Positions 16,612 to 24,365 of a DNA stretch of 41,855 bases are shown here, one piece after another. The stretch lies in contig CAJEXI010000029.1 in NCBI GenBank assembly GCA_903994455.1, positions 1 to 41,855 on the forward strand. The letters run 5' to 3'. The notes beneath the pieces were generated by a model, which saw only the letters and a program-made list of their open reading frames with translations, did not search any database and had not been told where the DNA came from. A program made the translations under genes and the position numbers. Source of the DNA: an uncultured Chlorobiaceae bacterium (GTDB lineage: Bacteria; Bacteroidota; Chlorobiia; Chlorobiales; Chlorobiaceae). How positions within the stretch are numbered: the stretch's first letter is position 1; each line of letters opens with the position of its first letter.

Positions 16612-17400
16612 ATGAAAGTAGATTTGATAGGTTATACGGCAATAGTGGGTGGTTGCACCAAAGGGATTGGCAAGGCTATTGCTGAAAAATTCGCTGAAAA
16701 TGGGGCTAACTTGGTGCTGCTTGCGCGAAATCGAGATAAACTGGAATGTCTTGCCAACGATCTGAAAAACAGATTTGGTCGGCAAGTGTGGGTGATTGTC
16801 GCTGATTTTGATGAGCCGGGTGAGGTCGATCTGAAAGTCACTGAGTTTTTGACCACTTACGATGGAGTTATTGATATTCTGGTTAACAATGTCGGTGGCC
16901 CTGTGCCATCAGATACGCAGGATATGACATCACTGCAGATGCTTGCCGTGATTCAGCGACATGTGATATGCAATCATACACTTGCCATGCACTTGCTCCC
17001 GGAGATGAAAAAGAAAGGGTATGGGCGAATTATCAATGTAGTTGGTACAGTTTATCATACGCCGTATCCTGGTCTCGCACTTACAACACTAAGGGCCTCA
17101 GAGATATCTTGGTCTAAAGCGCTGTCTATAGATGTTGCAAAATATGGTATTACTGTGAACAATATTTTGCCAGGGCCGACAGAGACTGATGAGCTATCGG
17201 AAATAATGAAAATTCTGGCATTAAAAAAAGGCCAGCCTTATGCAGAGTTCGAGGCAGAAGCAATTAATGCTGTACCGGTTAAACGCTTTGGGAAGCCTGA
17301 AGAGATTGCAAATGCTGCTTTGTATCTTGCATCACGGCAAGCCTCATTTGTGACTGGGACGAATTTGACAATAGATGGGGGCTTTACGCCGTCGATATGA
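16612..17400 (+). CDS. Short-chain dehydrogenase/reductase with altered active site
   Basis: A 262-residue SDR-fold protein. The nucleotide-binding motif GGCTKGIG (13-20) and NNVGG (92-96) are intact. The classical active site YxxxK is replaced: alignment through SWSKALSIDVAKYGITVNNILPG places L157 and R161 at the Tyr and Lys positions. Members of this divergent SDR group exist in other bacteria, so the change is probably a subfamily feature rather than decay, but the reaction may differ from a normal ketoreductase. It follows the importer genes by about 100 bp and overlaps the next gene by four bases. Confidence 0.7.
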   Translation: MKVDLIGYTAIVGGCTKGIGKAIAEKFAENGANLVLLARNRDKLECLANDLKNRFGRQVWVIVADFDEPGEVDLKVTEFLTTYDGVIDILVNNVGGPVPSDTQDMTSLQMLAVIQRHVICNHTLAMHLLPEMKKKGYGRIINVVGTVYHTPYPGLALTTLRASEISWSKALSIDVAKYGITVNNILPGPTETDELSEIMKILALKKGQPYAEFEAEAINAVPVKRFGKPEEIANAALYLASRQASFVTGTNLTIDGGFTPSI

Positions 17401-18485
17401 CGATTATGAAAGAGAGAGTCAGGAACAGGACAATTGCTGCAGCGCTGGTTAACAGGCAGGATGTCAAGGATTTTATGGACAGCGACGCTGATATGCATCT
17501 CCTTTTTGAGCTTCCAACAGCAATTACGGAGGAGCGGGTGGCGCTGTACAAAAAGCTCTATATGGGAGTAGGTAACACTCCATCTTATACTGTCCACTTA
17601 CCGAACGATAATATTCTCAGGGTGAAGATGGAGTATGCCAATGCCATGGGTAACAACCACTACTCAAGGTGCTGGATACCTTACCTCTTTATTGCTGAAA
17701 CGTTAGGAGTTATTACTCACGGAGAAACTCACCTGTTAGATGTGACATCTGGGAGTGCCGGGATCTCTCTGTCTATGGCGGCAAAATTTCTCAGTTATGA
17801 ACTTACTCTTGTTATCCCCGATGAGTTGCCCTCCGGTCGGATAGCACCTATGGAGTATTATGGGGCTGATATAGTAAGAGTTCCTGGGTATATCGAGGGC
17901 TGCATAAAAGAATTACGTCGATTATTGATCACATATGATTATTTCCCTTGCAATCATAGTGAAGAAAGTGCGGATATTCTTGTCAAGATAGATAGGCGTA
18001 TAGCTGCTGAGTACAACTCGTCTTATGGAGTTCCTGACTACTGTATAGTTGGATTGGGAAATGGGACGTCGACGTATGCTATTTTTGATTACTGGAGACG
18101 TTCGCCGCACACTCCTCGCTTGATAACTTACCATCCTGATGTTAATACGCACGACGTAGTTTATGGACTGTTTGGCCATGGTCCTAACGTTAAGCTTCGG
18201 CATATCCAGCCAGCATTGACTCTTTCGGATGAATGTCTGAACACAACAGAAATGAATCTTAATGAGGTAACAGAAGCGTTTTGCTTTGATACAGAGATAA
18301 GAAATTTCGGTCTTAGTTCCTTATACGGCATGTTAATTGCTTTTGAAAAAGCAAAACATGTTACAGGAAAAACCTTCATGACTGTGGGCTATGACAAAAA
18401 AGATCGGTACACGGGGTCTCCTCAGAAAGCGGATTTTAAAACCCGTCAAGAAAATGGTAACGACCTGTACACCAAAACATCTTGA
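17397..18485 (+). CDS. Cysteine-synthase-like (fold type II) PLP-enzyme homologue lacking the PLP lysine
   Basis: 362 residues. Fold-type-II landmarks are present: GVGNTPSYTVHL (57-68), DVTSGSAGISLSMAAK (115-130, phosphate-binding loop equivalent), GADIVRVPG, GLGNGTSTYA, and GYDKKDRY near the end. In the block that normally reads NPxGSxKDR the sequence is NAMGNNHYSR (82-91), so His/Tyr occupy the place of the Schiff-base lysine and no lysine lies nearby. It is either a non-PLP relative or a ligand-binding homologue. Residues after about 340 do not resemble the family and overlap the next gene, suggesting that the 3' end was replaced when the downstream AT-rich island joined here. Confidence 0.65.
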   Translation: MTIMKERVRNRTIAAALVNRQDVKDFMDSDADMHLLFELPTAITEERVALYKKLYMGVGNTPSYTVHLPNDNILRVKMEYANAMGNNHYSRCWIPYLFIAETLGVITHGETHLLDVTSGSAGISLSMAAKFLSYELTLVIPDELPSGRIAPMEYYGADIVRVPGYIEGCIKELRRLLITYDYFPCNHSEESADILVKIDRRIAAEYNSSYGVPDYCIVGLGNGTSTYAIFDYWRRSPHTPRLITYHPDVNTHDVVYGLFGHGPNVKLRHIQPALTLSDECLNTTEMNLNEVTEAFCFDTEIRNFGLSSLYGMLIAFEKAKHVTGKTFMTVGYDKKDRYTGSPQKADFKTRQENGNDLYTKTS

Positions 18486-19572
18486 TGATGCGTATAAAAA
18501 GTTGCTTGATGAGTTGAAAAAGATTGATAGCTCTTATTTGCCAGTCCTAAAAATAGAGCATTCTAATGGCGCGGCTGGCCATATTGCAGAATTTTTAGAT
18601 CACTGTAAAGATCTTGGGCAATATGGTGTTAAAGCCATAGTGCCCATATTTTTAGTTATAGATGACTGGGGAAAGTGGGATATGTCATTTGCGGATTGTT
18701 ACCCTGTGGCATTTTATTTCGACAAAAAGTGCTTCATGCAACAAATAATATCCGAAAATTATTTGTTTAGAAAAAATGATGAGAAGAGTATTACTAATAC
18801 AATAATAAAATATTTAAACGGTAGAAGTAGTGGGTCTCAAAGAAAGACACTTCACATATGTTTAAATGATGAAGAGGGGTATGATGCGACTCCCGAAAGT
18901 GAGGACAAAAGTTTCATTATTTGCAAGATTGGCAATAAGCAAGCAAAAATAATAAAGGATGCGGTAAAAGTAAGTGATATTGGTGACGCGACTCAATTTA
19001 ATCGCGATGATTTGGCCATTGGTTTAAAAAAAGGTTATGCTGATCAAGATCATTGGAAAGTACTGGCATCTAATGATGCTAATATAAATACTGCAGTTGA
19101 CACAGTTAATTCCATGGCCAATGGTAAAGAGGATTATGGCGGGGTTGCAGTTTCGATAATTCATCATGTTCCATTTCTTGACGAAAATCATGATATTTTA
19201 TATTTTATATCAAATACTGTTAGTGATAATTCTCGGGAAGATGGTAGTAGTTCTGGAAAAGGTATTGGTGGTTTATTTATGTTGATTGATAAAAGGATAA
19301 TACCATTACATACACAGGAAGATAATTTTTTGATTTTTAAAGATTTATGGGAACGGCTTACAGAAAAGCTAGCTGTAAGAATTATTCATTATTATGATTA
19401 CGAGCAGAAGCAGAAAAACGCATTAAAGGCAGCCGTTGGGTCGATTATGGCACGTAATATGTCTCATAATATAGGGTCACATGTTACGCCTCGTACTACT
19501 GTCGATCTTGTTTATAAAAGACTTACTGAGCTTAATTGTCAATATGATATTAAAAGTAAAAATGATGAGTAA
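18454..19572 (+). CDS. Histidine kinase, N-terminal half with phospho-acceptor His
   Basis: From the ATG at 18454 this gives 372 residues; an in-frame ATG at 18391 lies deeper in the preceding gene. The first ~300 residues are an unrecognised sensory region. Near the end, AAVGSIMARNMSHNIGSHVT contains an H-box with the phospho-acceptor His (residue 338 from this start) typical of HisKA-like dimerisation helices. There is no ATPase domain: the ORF stops 34 residues later, and the helix plus HATPase region continue in the next ORF, one frame away. I infer one kinase split in two coupled ORFs. Confidence 0.65.
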   Translation: MVTTCTPKHLDDAYKKLLDELKKIDSSYLPVLKIEHSNGAAGHIAEFLDHCKDLGQYGVKAIVPIFLVIDDWGKWDMSFADCYPVAFYFDKKCFMQQIISENYLFRKNDEKSITNTIIKYLNGRSSGSQRKTLHICLNDEEGYDATPESEDKSFIICKIGNKQAKIIKDAVKVSDIGDATQFNRDDLAIGLKKGYADQDHWKVLASNDANINTAVDTVNSMANGKEDYGGVAVSIIHHVPFLDENHDILYFISNTVSDNSREDGSSSGKGIGGLFMLIDKRIIPLHTQEDNFLIFKDLWERLTEKLAVRIIHYYDYEQKQKNALKAAVGSIMARNMSHNIGSHVTPRTTVDLVYKRLTELNCQYDIKSKNDE

Positions 19573-21970
19573 TATCCCCGACAAGATTCCGATCAATGTT
19601 TCTATGGCTAAGATGATAGAGTTAATAAGTCATCTTAAAGAAAAGCTTGATAATTATACCCAAAAGAAAGCTGATTTTCTTGCTGAGTTGACAACAGAGC
19701 CATTAGCGTCGTCTAAATCCCTGTATTTTTATAAAGAAGTTATACTGCCTTTCATTGAGAACACTCTTTTAATGGATAATCTTGGAGCTAATGAGGGTGT
19801 GAGATATCAGACATATACAAAAAATCGGCTCATTCTGCGTGTATTTATTGATGGCAAAGAAATTTATGCAAAATATGAAGAAGGCGAACAAGGAAATATA
19901 GCTTACTATTATCCTGCAGTTCCAGTTTGTGATGAATCCCCTAATCATATATCTGGTTTGCCATATATACTTCATCATATCAATGCGGGAGTCACAGATC
20001 AGAACAAAATATTTAGGCCGCTTGCAGCTTTTGTTCTTGGTACCGATGATGTTGAAATTGATCTTCCTGGCCCACTTGGTGAACATGCAATTTATAGTTT
20101 CCTTGAAAATTTTATTCGTAATAGTGCAAAACATAACAAGGAACAATTAGAGAAACAGGAGACTGAAAAAAATCTTGAAATTAATTTGTGTTTGTCAAAT
20201 ATTCAGGGAGATGATCAACATTATTGTCTGCGGATATGGGATAATTATACTAAAGCGTCCAAGGATGTTAAGAGTACAGAAGGATCTGTTGAACTAATAA
20301 CGAAATTGAATACTTATCGTTCTCAGAGTATTATTGGTGATGATGGAAATTTGATACGAGAAGCTTGGGGGCTTATGGAAATGAAAATATGTGCACTCCT
20401 GCTTAGTGGCAAAAAAAATTATTCACTGCTTGGACCTCAAGAATCCGGAAATATTGAAAAACAAAAACAACTTCTTGGTATTGAACGAATAAAGGAATGT
20501 AAGGGGCTTGAGGATTGTAAAGAATGTCAGCCAAATGATGATTCTCTTGTTTTTCAACTTAGAATCATGAAAACGAAAAATATTTGTGCACTTACTGATA
20601 AAATTTCAGACAATAGAAGAGCTGGTATTTATTGGTATGAAGATGTTGTTGAATTATTGAAAATCCTATGGAGCAATAAAGATATTGATTCATTTGGTGC
20701 ATTTAAGTTTGCTGTTTTTGATTATAATATACTTGCAAAAGCTATTGATAGTGATATTTTTTCAAAGACAGAAAATAAGAATAGTGATAAGCCAACGTTC
20801 GAAAGGTTTCTTAGCATGTTGCCCTTTCGGATTATAATTTTAAACGATAATAAAAATACTTGTGCTGATATCAATAATTTGGTTCTTCAAAAGCGTGCGA
20901 TTAATGTAGAAAAAGAATGTTGGCCAGCATATAATGATAATTCCTACAGCATAATTGCTTGGGCTTGGCGAACTTGGGTAAGCGGGTATTTTCTAAGTGA
21001 CAAAGGAGGGATATTATTACAGATTTATCTGCAACAAAATGAAAGTGAATGGCCAACAAAAAAGTGGATTGAAATAGCTGAGAAAAATAATTTAGAGAAG
21101 AGTCCTGTTAATTTTGGAATATGGGGAACAAGAAATAAACAACAGACTTTTTTAGCAGGTGAACAATATAGACGATTATTAAATAAAAATATCATTCTTT
21201 ATGATAGACATGGATATCTACCAGATAGAATTAATGATTTTGAATCTTATATTTTACTTGACAAAAGTTCTTCAGACTTTACCCCCATATTTAACCCATC
21301 CTTTCCGCCTGAAAATGAAGAATCTGATTGGGCGTTCCCTATTGAACTTGCAGAGGCAGGTCTATTGCGGATATTGGTTATAGACGAAAGAGTTGCTGAA
21401 AGGGCTTATGATGAACTTCTTGATAAGGAATATCAAAAAGATGTTTTAAAAAACGTATATGGTTTTAAAAATACTTTGCGTTTTCATGCAGCTCTTTTTG
21501 CAAATATATATATATGTACAGATTGGAGCATCAATGGCGAAACTCACCCTTTGCACTCAAATATTCAATTAAAAAGAGAAAGTAAAAATCCAGAAGCAAA
21601 CATTCTTCCAAGTTTGTGTTTTGCTATTAATAACGATAAACTTCTACTTGAGCTGAAAACTGAGGCTAAGACAGATCTTAAACCCATATCTGCTGACGTA
21701 ATTGTCATTCATCAAGGTGTAATAGAAATGTGGGGAAGAAATGAAACATTTAAAGCATGGTTTAATCAACAGAAAATTTTAGATATTATACGAAACAAGA
21801 TCCCTTTTATTGTGATCAACTCAGGTAGAGGTATTCCTCCAAATCTCAAGAATGATGTCAAGTTTCTTCCTTTTTCGCTTGTCCAAGATTTTCTTTTAGG
21901 GCCGAGAATCTCAAAGTATAGTTTTTCTAAATTGTGTATGTCTTTAACACGCCAGAAACAGGATTCCTAA
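19562..21970 (+). CDS. Histidine kinase, C-terminal half: HATPase and degenerate receiver
   Basis: About 802 residues from the ATGATG at 19562/19565, which overlaps the stop of the upstream half (ATGATGAGTAA). Residues 1-45 continue the dimerisation helix (IELISHLKEKLDNYTQKKAD). The N-box of a HATPase is clear: ENFIRNSAKHNKE (about 181-193), followed by WDNYTKAS and REAWGLMEMKICALLLSG in place of the G-boxes. The C-terminal ~200 residues look like a decayed receiver: ILVIDER, then VIVIHQG where the phospho-Asp should be, and IVINSGRG. It would phosphorylate the His in the partner ORF and feed the receivers encoded downstream. Confidence 0.65.
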   Translation: MMSNIPDKIPINVSMAKMIELISHLKEKLDNYTQKKADFLAELTTEPLASSKSLYFYKEVILPFIENTLLMDNLGANEGVRYQTYTKNRLILRVFIDGKEIYAKYEEGEQGNIAYYYPAVPVCDESPNHISGLPYILHHINAGVTDQNKIFRPLAAFVLGTDDVEIDLPGPLGEHAIYSFLENFIRNSAKHNKEQLEKQETEKNLEINLCLSNIQGDDQHYCLRIWDNYTKASKDVKSTEGSVELITKLNTYRSQSIIGDDGNLIREAWGLMEMKICALLLSGKKNYSLLGPQESGNIEKQKQLLGIERIKECKGLEDCKECQPNDDSLVFQLRIMKTKNICALTDKISDNRRAGIYWYEDVVELLKILWSNKDIDSFGAFKFAVFDYNILAKAIDSDIFSKTENKNSDKPTFERFLSMLPFRIIILNDNKNTCADINNLVLQKRAINVEKECWPAYNDNSYSIIAWAWRTWVSGYFLSDKGGILLQIYLQQNESEWPTKKWIEIAEKNNLEKSPVNFGIWGTRNKQQTFLAGEQYRRLLNKNIILYDRHGYLPDRINDFESYILLDKSSSDFTPIFNPSFPPENEESDWAFPIELAEAGLLRILVIDERVAERAYDELLDKEYQKDVLKNVYGFKNTLRFHAALFANIYICTDWSINGETHPLHSNIQLKRESKNPEANILPSLCFAINNDKLLLELKTEAKTDLKPISADVIVIHQGVIEMWGRNETFKAWFNQQKILDIIRNKIPFIVINSGRGIPPNLKNDVKFLPFSLVQDFLLGPRISKYSFSKLCMSLTRQKQDS

Positions 21971-21972
21971 TT

Positions 21973-22581
21973 ATGAAGACACTTATTTTTCTTACACGGG
22001 ATGAGGATAAATCGAATAAAGATGAGTTTACTAGTACATGGGGGCAATTATCAGATAATTTTGCTCAAATTGATGTTGGTCAAAATAAGGTTTTACTTAT
22101 TCGTCGGCATAAAGGCAAAACACCTCAAGATATAGCCGACGAAATTAAGAGGAATCTCTCACCAGAAACAGAAAAAATCGGGGTATTATATCACCAGCCA
22201 CCAAAGGACGAAATAAATAATATATTTTCTACTAACTATTTATACAAGTATGACTTTATTGCAACGTATAGTTTAGAATGCGCAACAGAGATAGAACAAC
22301 TGGCAAAAAACAAATCTGTAATTAGCTATGAAAAAGTATGGGATTATTATTATAGGATGTCGCCGTTAAATTTAACTCTTGATATCCTTCGTTTGGCTTT
22401 GTGTAAAAAAGGAGCTATCTACGTTAACAATAATAGCGGCAACTACCCTGTTGTTTTTTGTGTAAAAACAGAGGAATTAATTAAAACTTTAATTTCAGGA
22501 GATGATAAATCATATATTAAAAATTATAATAATTTAAGAAATTATCTTATTCAAAACCTTTATAATATGAATCGCTTATGA
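21973..22581 (+). CDS. Unknown protein of the phosphorelay operon (202 aa)
   Basis: The start ATG at 21973 lies two bases after the preceding stop, and the end overlaps the next gene by four bases, so it is translated as part of the operon. The protein begins MKTLIFLTRDEDKSNKDE and has an alternating strand/helix pattern (KVLLIRRHKGKTPQDIADEI, KIGVLYHQPP, YDFIATYSLECA). No catalytic motif or known family is recognised. Its fixed position between kinase and response regulators suggests an accessory or sensor role. Confidence 0.55.
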   Translation: MKTLIFLTRDEDKSNKDEFTSTWGQLSDNFAQIDVGQNKVLLIRRHKGKTPQDIADEIKRNLSPETEKIGVLYHQPPKDEINNIFSTNYLYKYDFIATYSLECATEIEQLAKNKSVISYEKVWDYYYRMSPLNLTLDILRLALCKKGAIYVNNNSGNYPVVFCVKTEELIKTLISGDDKSYIKNYNNLRNYLIQNLYNMNRL

Positions 22582-24365
22582 AGATTGTTGTAATAGATAA
22601 TGATCAAGCTATTTCTGTTTTACAGCAACAGATTTCGCGAGTGGTAGTTGAAGGTGTTTTGGATAATCATTTTCTGGTTGATAAGGATGATAGTGCATAT
22701 CATGTTGCTCTCAAATTTATACAATCTCATTATGAAGCTGATTATGTCATTTTTATTAATCTGCATCTTGAGTGTAAGAATGATAAAGATGAGTTGATAC
22801 ACCCTCAACATCAGGGAGGGTTAGAAGTATTGCAATACCTTAGGTTAATAAGTGAAGTGGAGTTATCTGACACAAATATAGTTAAAAATACAATACGTTG
22901 TGCACATGTTGTAATGTATTCACCATTGACGATTGAGGATGCAATACGATTAAATAAAAGTTCAATATTACTTTGTTCTGAAGGTGCTTCTTATCTCAGG
23001 TTATTATCGCCTGATAATGAGCTTGTTTCAATTATAGATCACGCAAAATCTATATCAGATATCCAGTCACTAAAATCATATTTTCGCGTTGATTTTAATT
23101 TGCCAGATGATCGCCACGCATGGGCAAATTGGTGGGGAGTAAAACAGCTTTATGATGCACATGGTGTTAATAAGATATTATATCCTCAATATTTAAAAAG
23201 CAAACTAAAGGAACTTCAATCTCTTAAGGCAATATATCTTTACGAACCAACTATACCTATTAAAGCAAAAGAACATAAGATAAAAAATCCACGAATACTC
23301 TATATAGATGATCAGTGGAAGAATGGATGGAGCGATATATTTGTTTGTATGCTCTATGATGAAAATATAAAGAGTTCTGATGGTGAGTATAAGTTGGCTA
23401 ATGGAAAAACGGTATTTAAAGCCGTGGCTCCAAATGATATAAAACCATGTTTACAGGATATTGAGACTCATATCTTAAATTTTGGGGGAAATGGTGACAA
23501 TCCAGACCTTATTCTTTTGGACCTTCGACTTACAACCGCCGACCAGACAATATCTTCACATAATGTACAGCAATGTTCAGGTGCTAAACTTCTGAAACAA
23601 ATTCGAGAGAAGTATATGGGAATTCCTGTTTTGATGACAACCGCCTCAAACAAGGCCTGGAGTTATCAGAATTTACTACAAATTGGTGCTGACGCTTATT
23701 GGATAAAGGGTGGATTGGATGAGAATCGTTCATCTGAAGAAATAGTAAATAACTATTTGCTATTTCTCGATCTTGTCGAAAAACTTATGGGAGAGAAATA
23801 TCAATTACTAAAATTATTCGCGAGACGAATTGAAGAGCTTAAAAATATTCAAACATTATGGTGGGTAAAAGCTGAATGGAGACATGCAGATGAAGATACA
23901 ATACTAAGACAAACAAATGTTAAAAAATCAGAAATATTTTCAATGTTGTATGAATGCTTTATTATGACAAGGAGCTTTTTACAGTTATATGTAATGGAGA
24001 GTGGGTATAATGATGTCCATAGTAGTTCGAAATTTATGATCCAATTCTGGGCTAGTGGAATTATACAAAGACTTAGTTTTATTATAGAAGCGGTACACAA
24101 TTTTAAAGATTTTGGGAAGAACGGGCAGGAAGCAAATAGTACACTTATGAGCAAAACATACGAGTTCAGGAAGGGTACTAAAGGAGAAAAAATAATGCCC
24201 GGTCGAAACGATAGGAAAGGACGAGATTTGTATCATATAAGAAACGAGGCCTCCCATTATGCATATTTACAAAATTTGACTTCAGATGAATGGTGGAAAA
24301 AATTATCTAAATATATTGATGAATTGCTGACTTATTTAATTGATAAACCGTCTGAAGTTAAATGA
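22578..24365 (+). CDS. Dual receiver protein with C-terminal HEPN-like domain
   Basis: 595 residues in three parts. Residues 1-150 resemble a receiver without its phospho-Asp (IVVIDND at 3-9; VIFINLHL with N61 in place of Asp; GLEVLQYLR). Residues 238-385 form an intact receiver: acidic pair D244/D245 in LYIDDQ, phospho-acceptor D315 in LILLDLRL, T354/T355 in VLMTTAS, and K377 in WIKGG. Residues about 450-595 are helical and contain RNEASH (R555 to H560), the R-N-x3-H form of the HEPN RNase signature. HEPN domains commonly cleave RNA in toxin and defence systems. I infer a phosphorylation-controlled RNase-like effector. The HEPN call rests on one motif and helical context. Confidence 0.65.
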   Translation: MKIVVIDNDQAISVLQQQISRVVVEGVLDNHFLVDKDDSAYHVALKFIQSHYEADYVIFINLHLECKNDKDELIHPQHQGGLEVLQYLRLISEVELSDTNIVKNTIRCAHVVMYSPLTIEDAIRLNKSSILLCSEGASYLRLLSPDNELVSIIDHAKSISDIQSLKSYFRVDFNLPDDRHAWANWWGVKQLYDAHGVNKILYPQYLKSKLKELQSLKAIYLYEPTIPIKAKEHKIKNPRILYIDDQWKNGWSDIFVCMLYDENIKSSDGEYKLANGKTVFKAVAPNDIKPCLQDIETHILNFGGNGDNPDLILLDLRLTTADQTISSHNVQQCSGAKLLKQIREKYMGIPVLMTTASNKAWSYQNLLQIGADAYWIKGGLDENRSSEEIVNNYLLFLDLVEKLMGEKYQLLKLFARRIEELKNIQTLWWVKAEWRHADEDTILRQTNVKKSEIFSMLYECFIMTRSFLQLYVMESGYNDVHSSSKFMIQFWASGIIQRLSFIIEAVHNFKDFGKNGQEANSTLMSKTYEFRKGTKGEKIMPGRNDRKGRDLYHIRNEASHYAYLQNLTSDEWWKKLSKYIDELLTYLIDKPSEVK

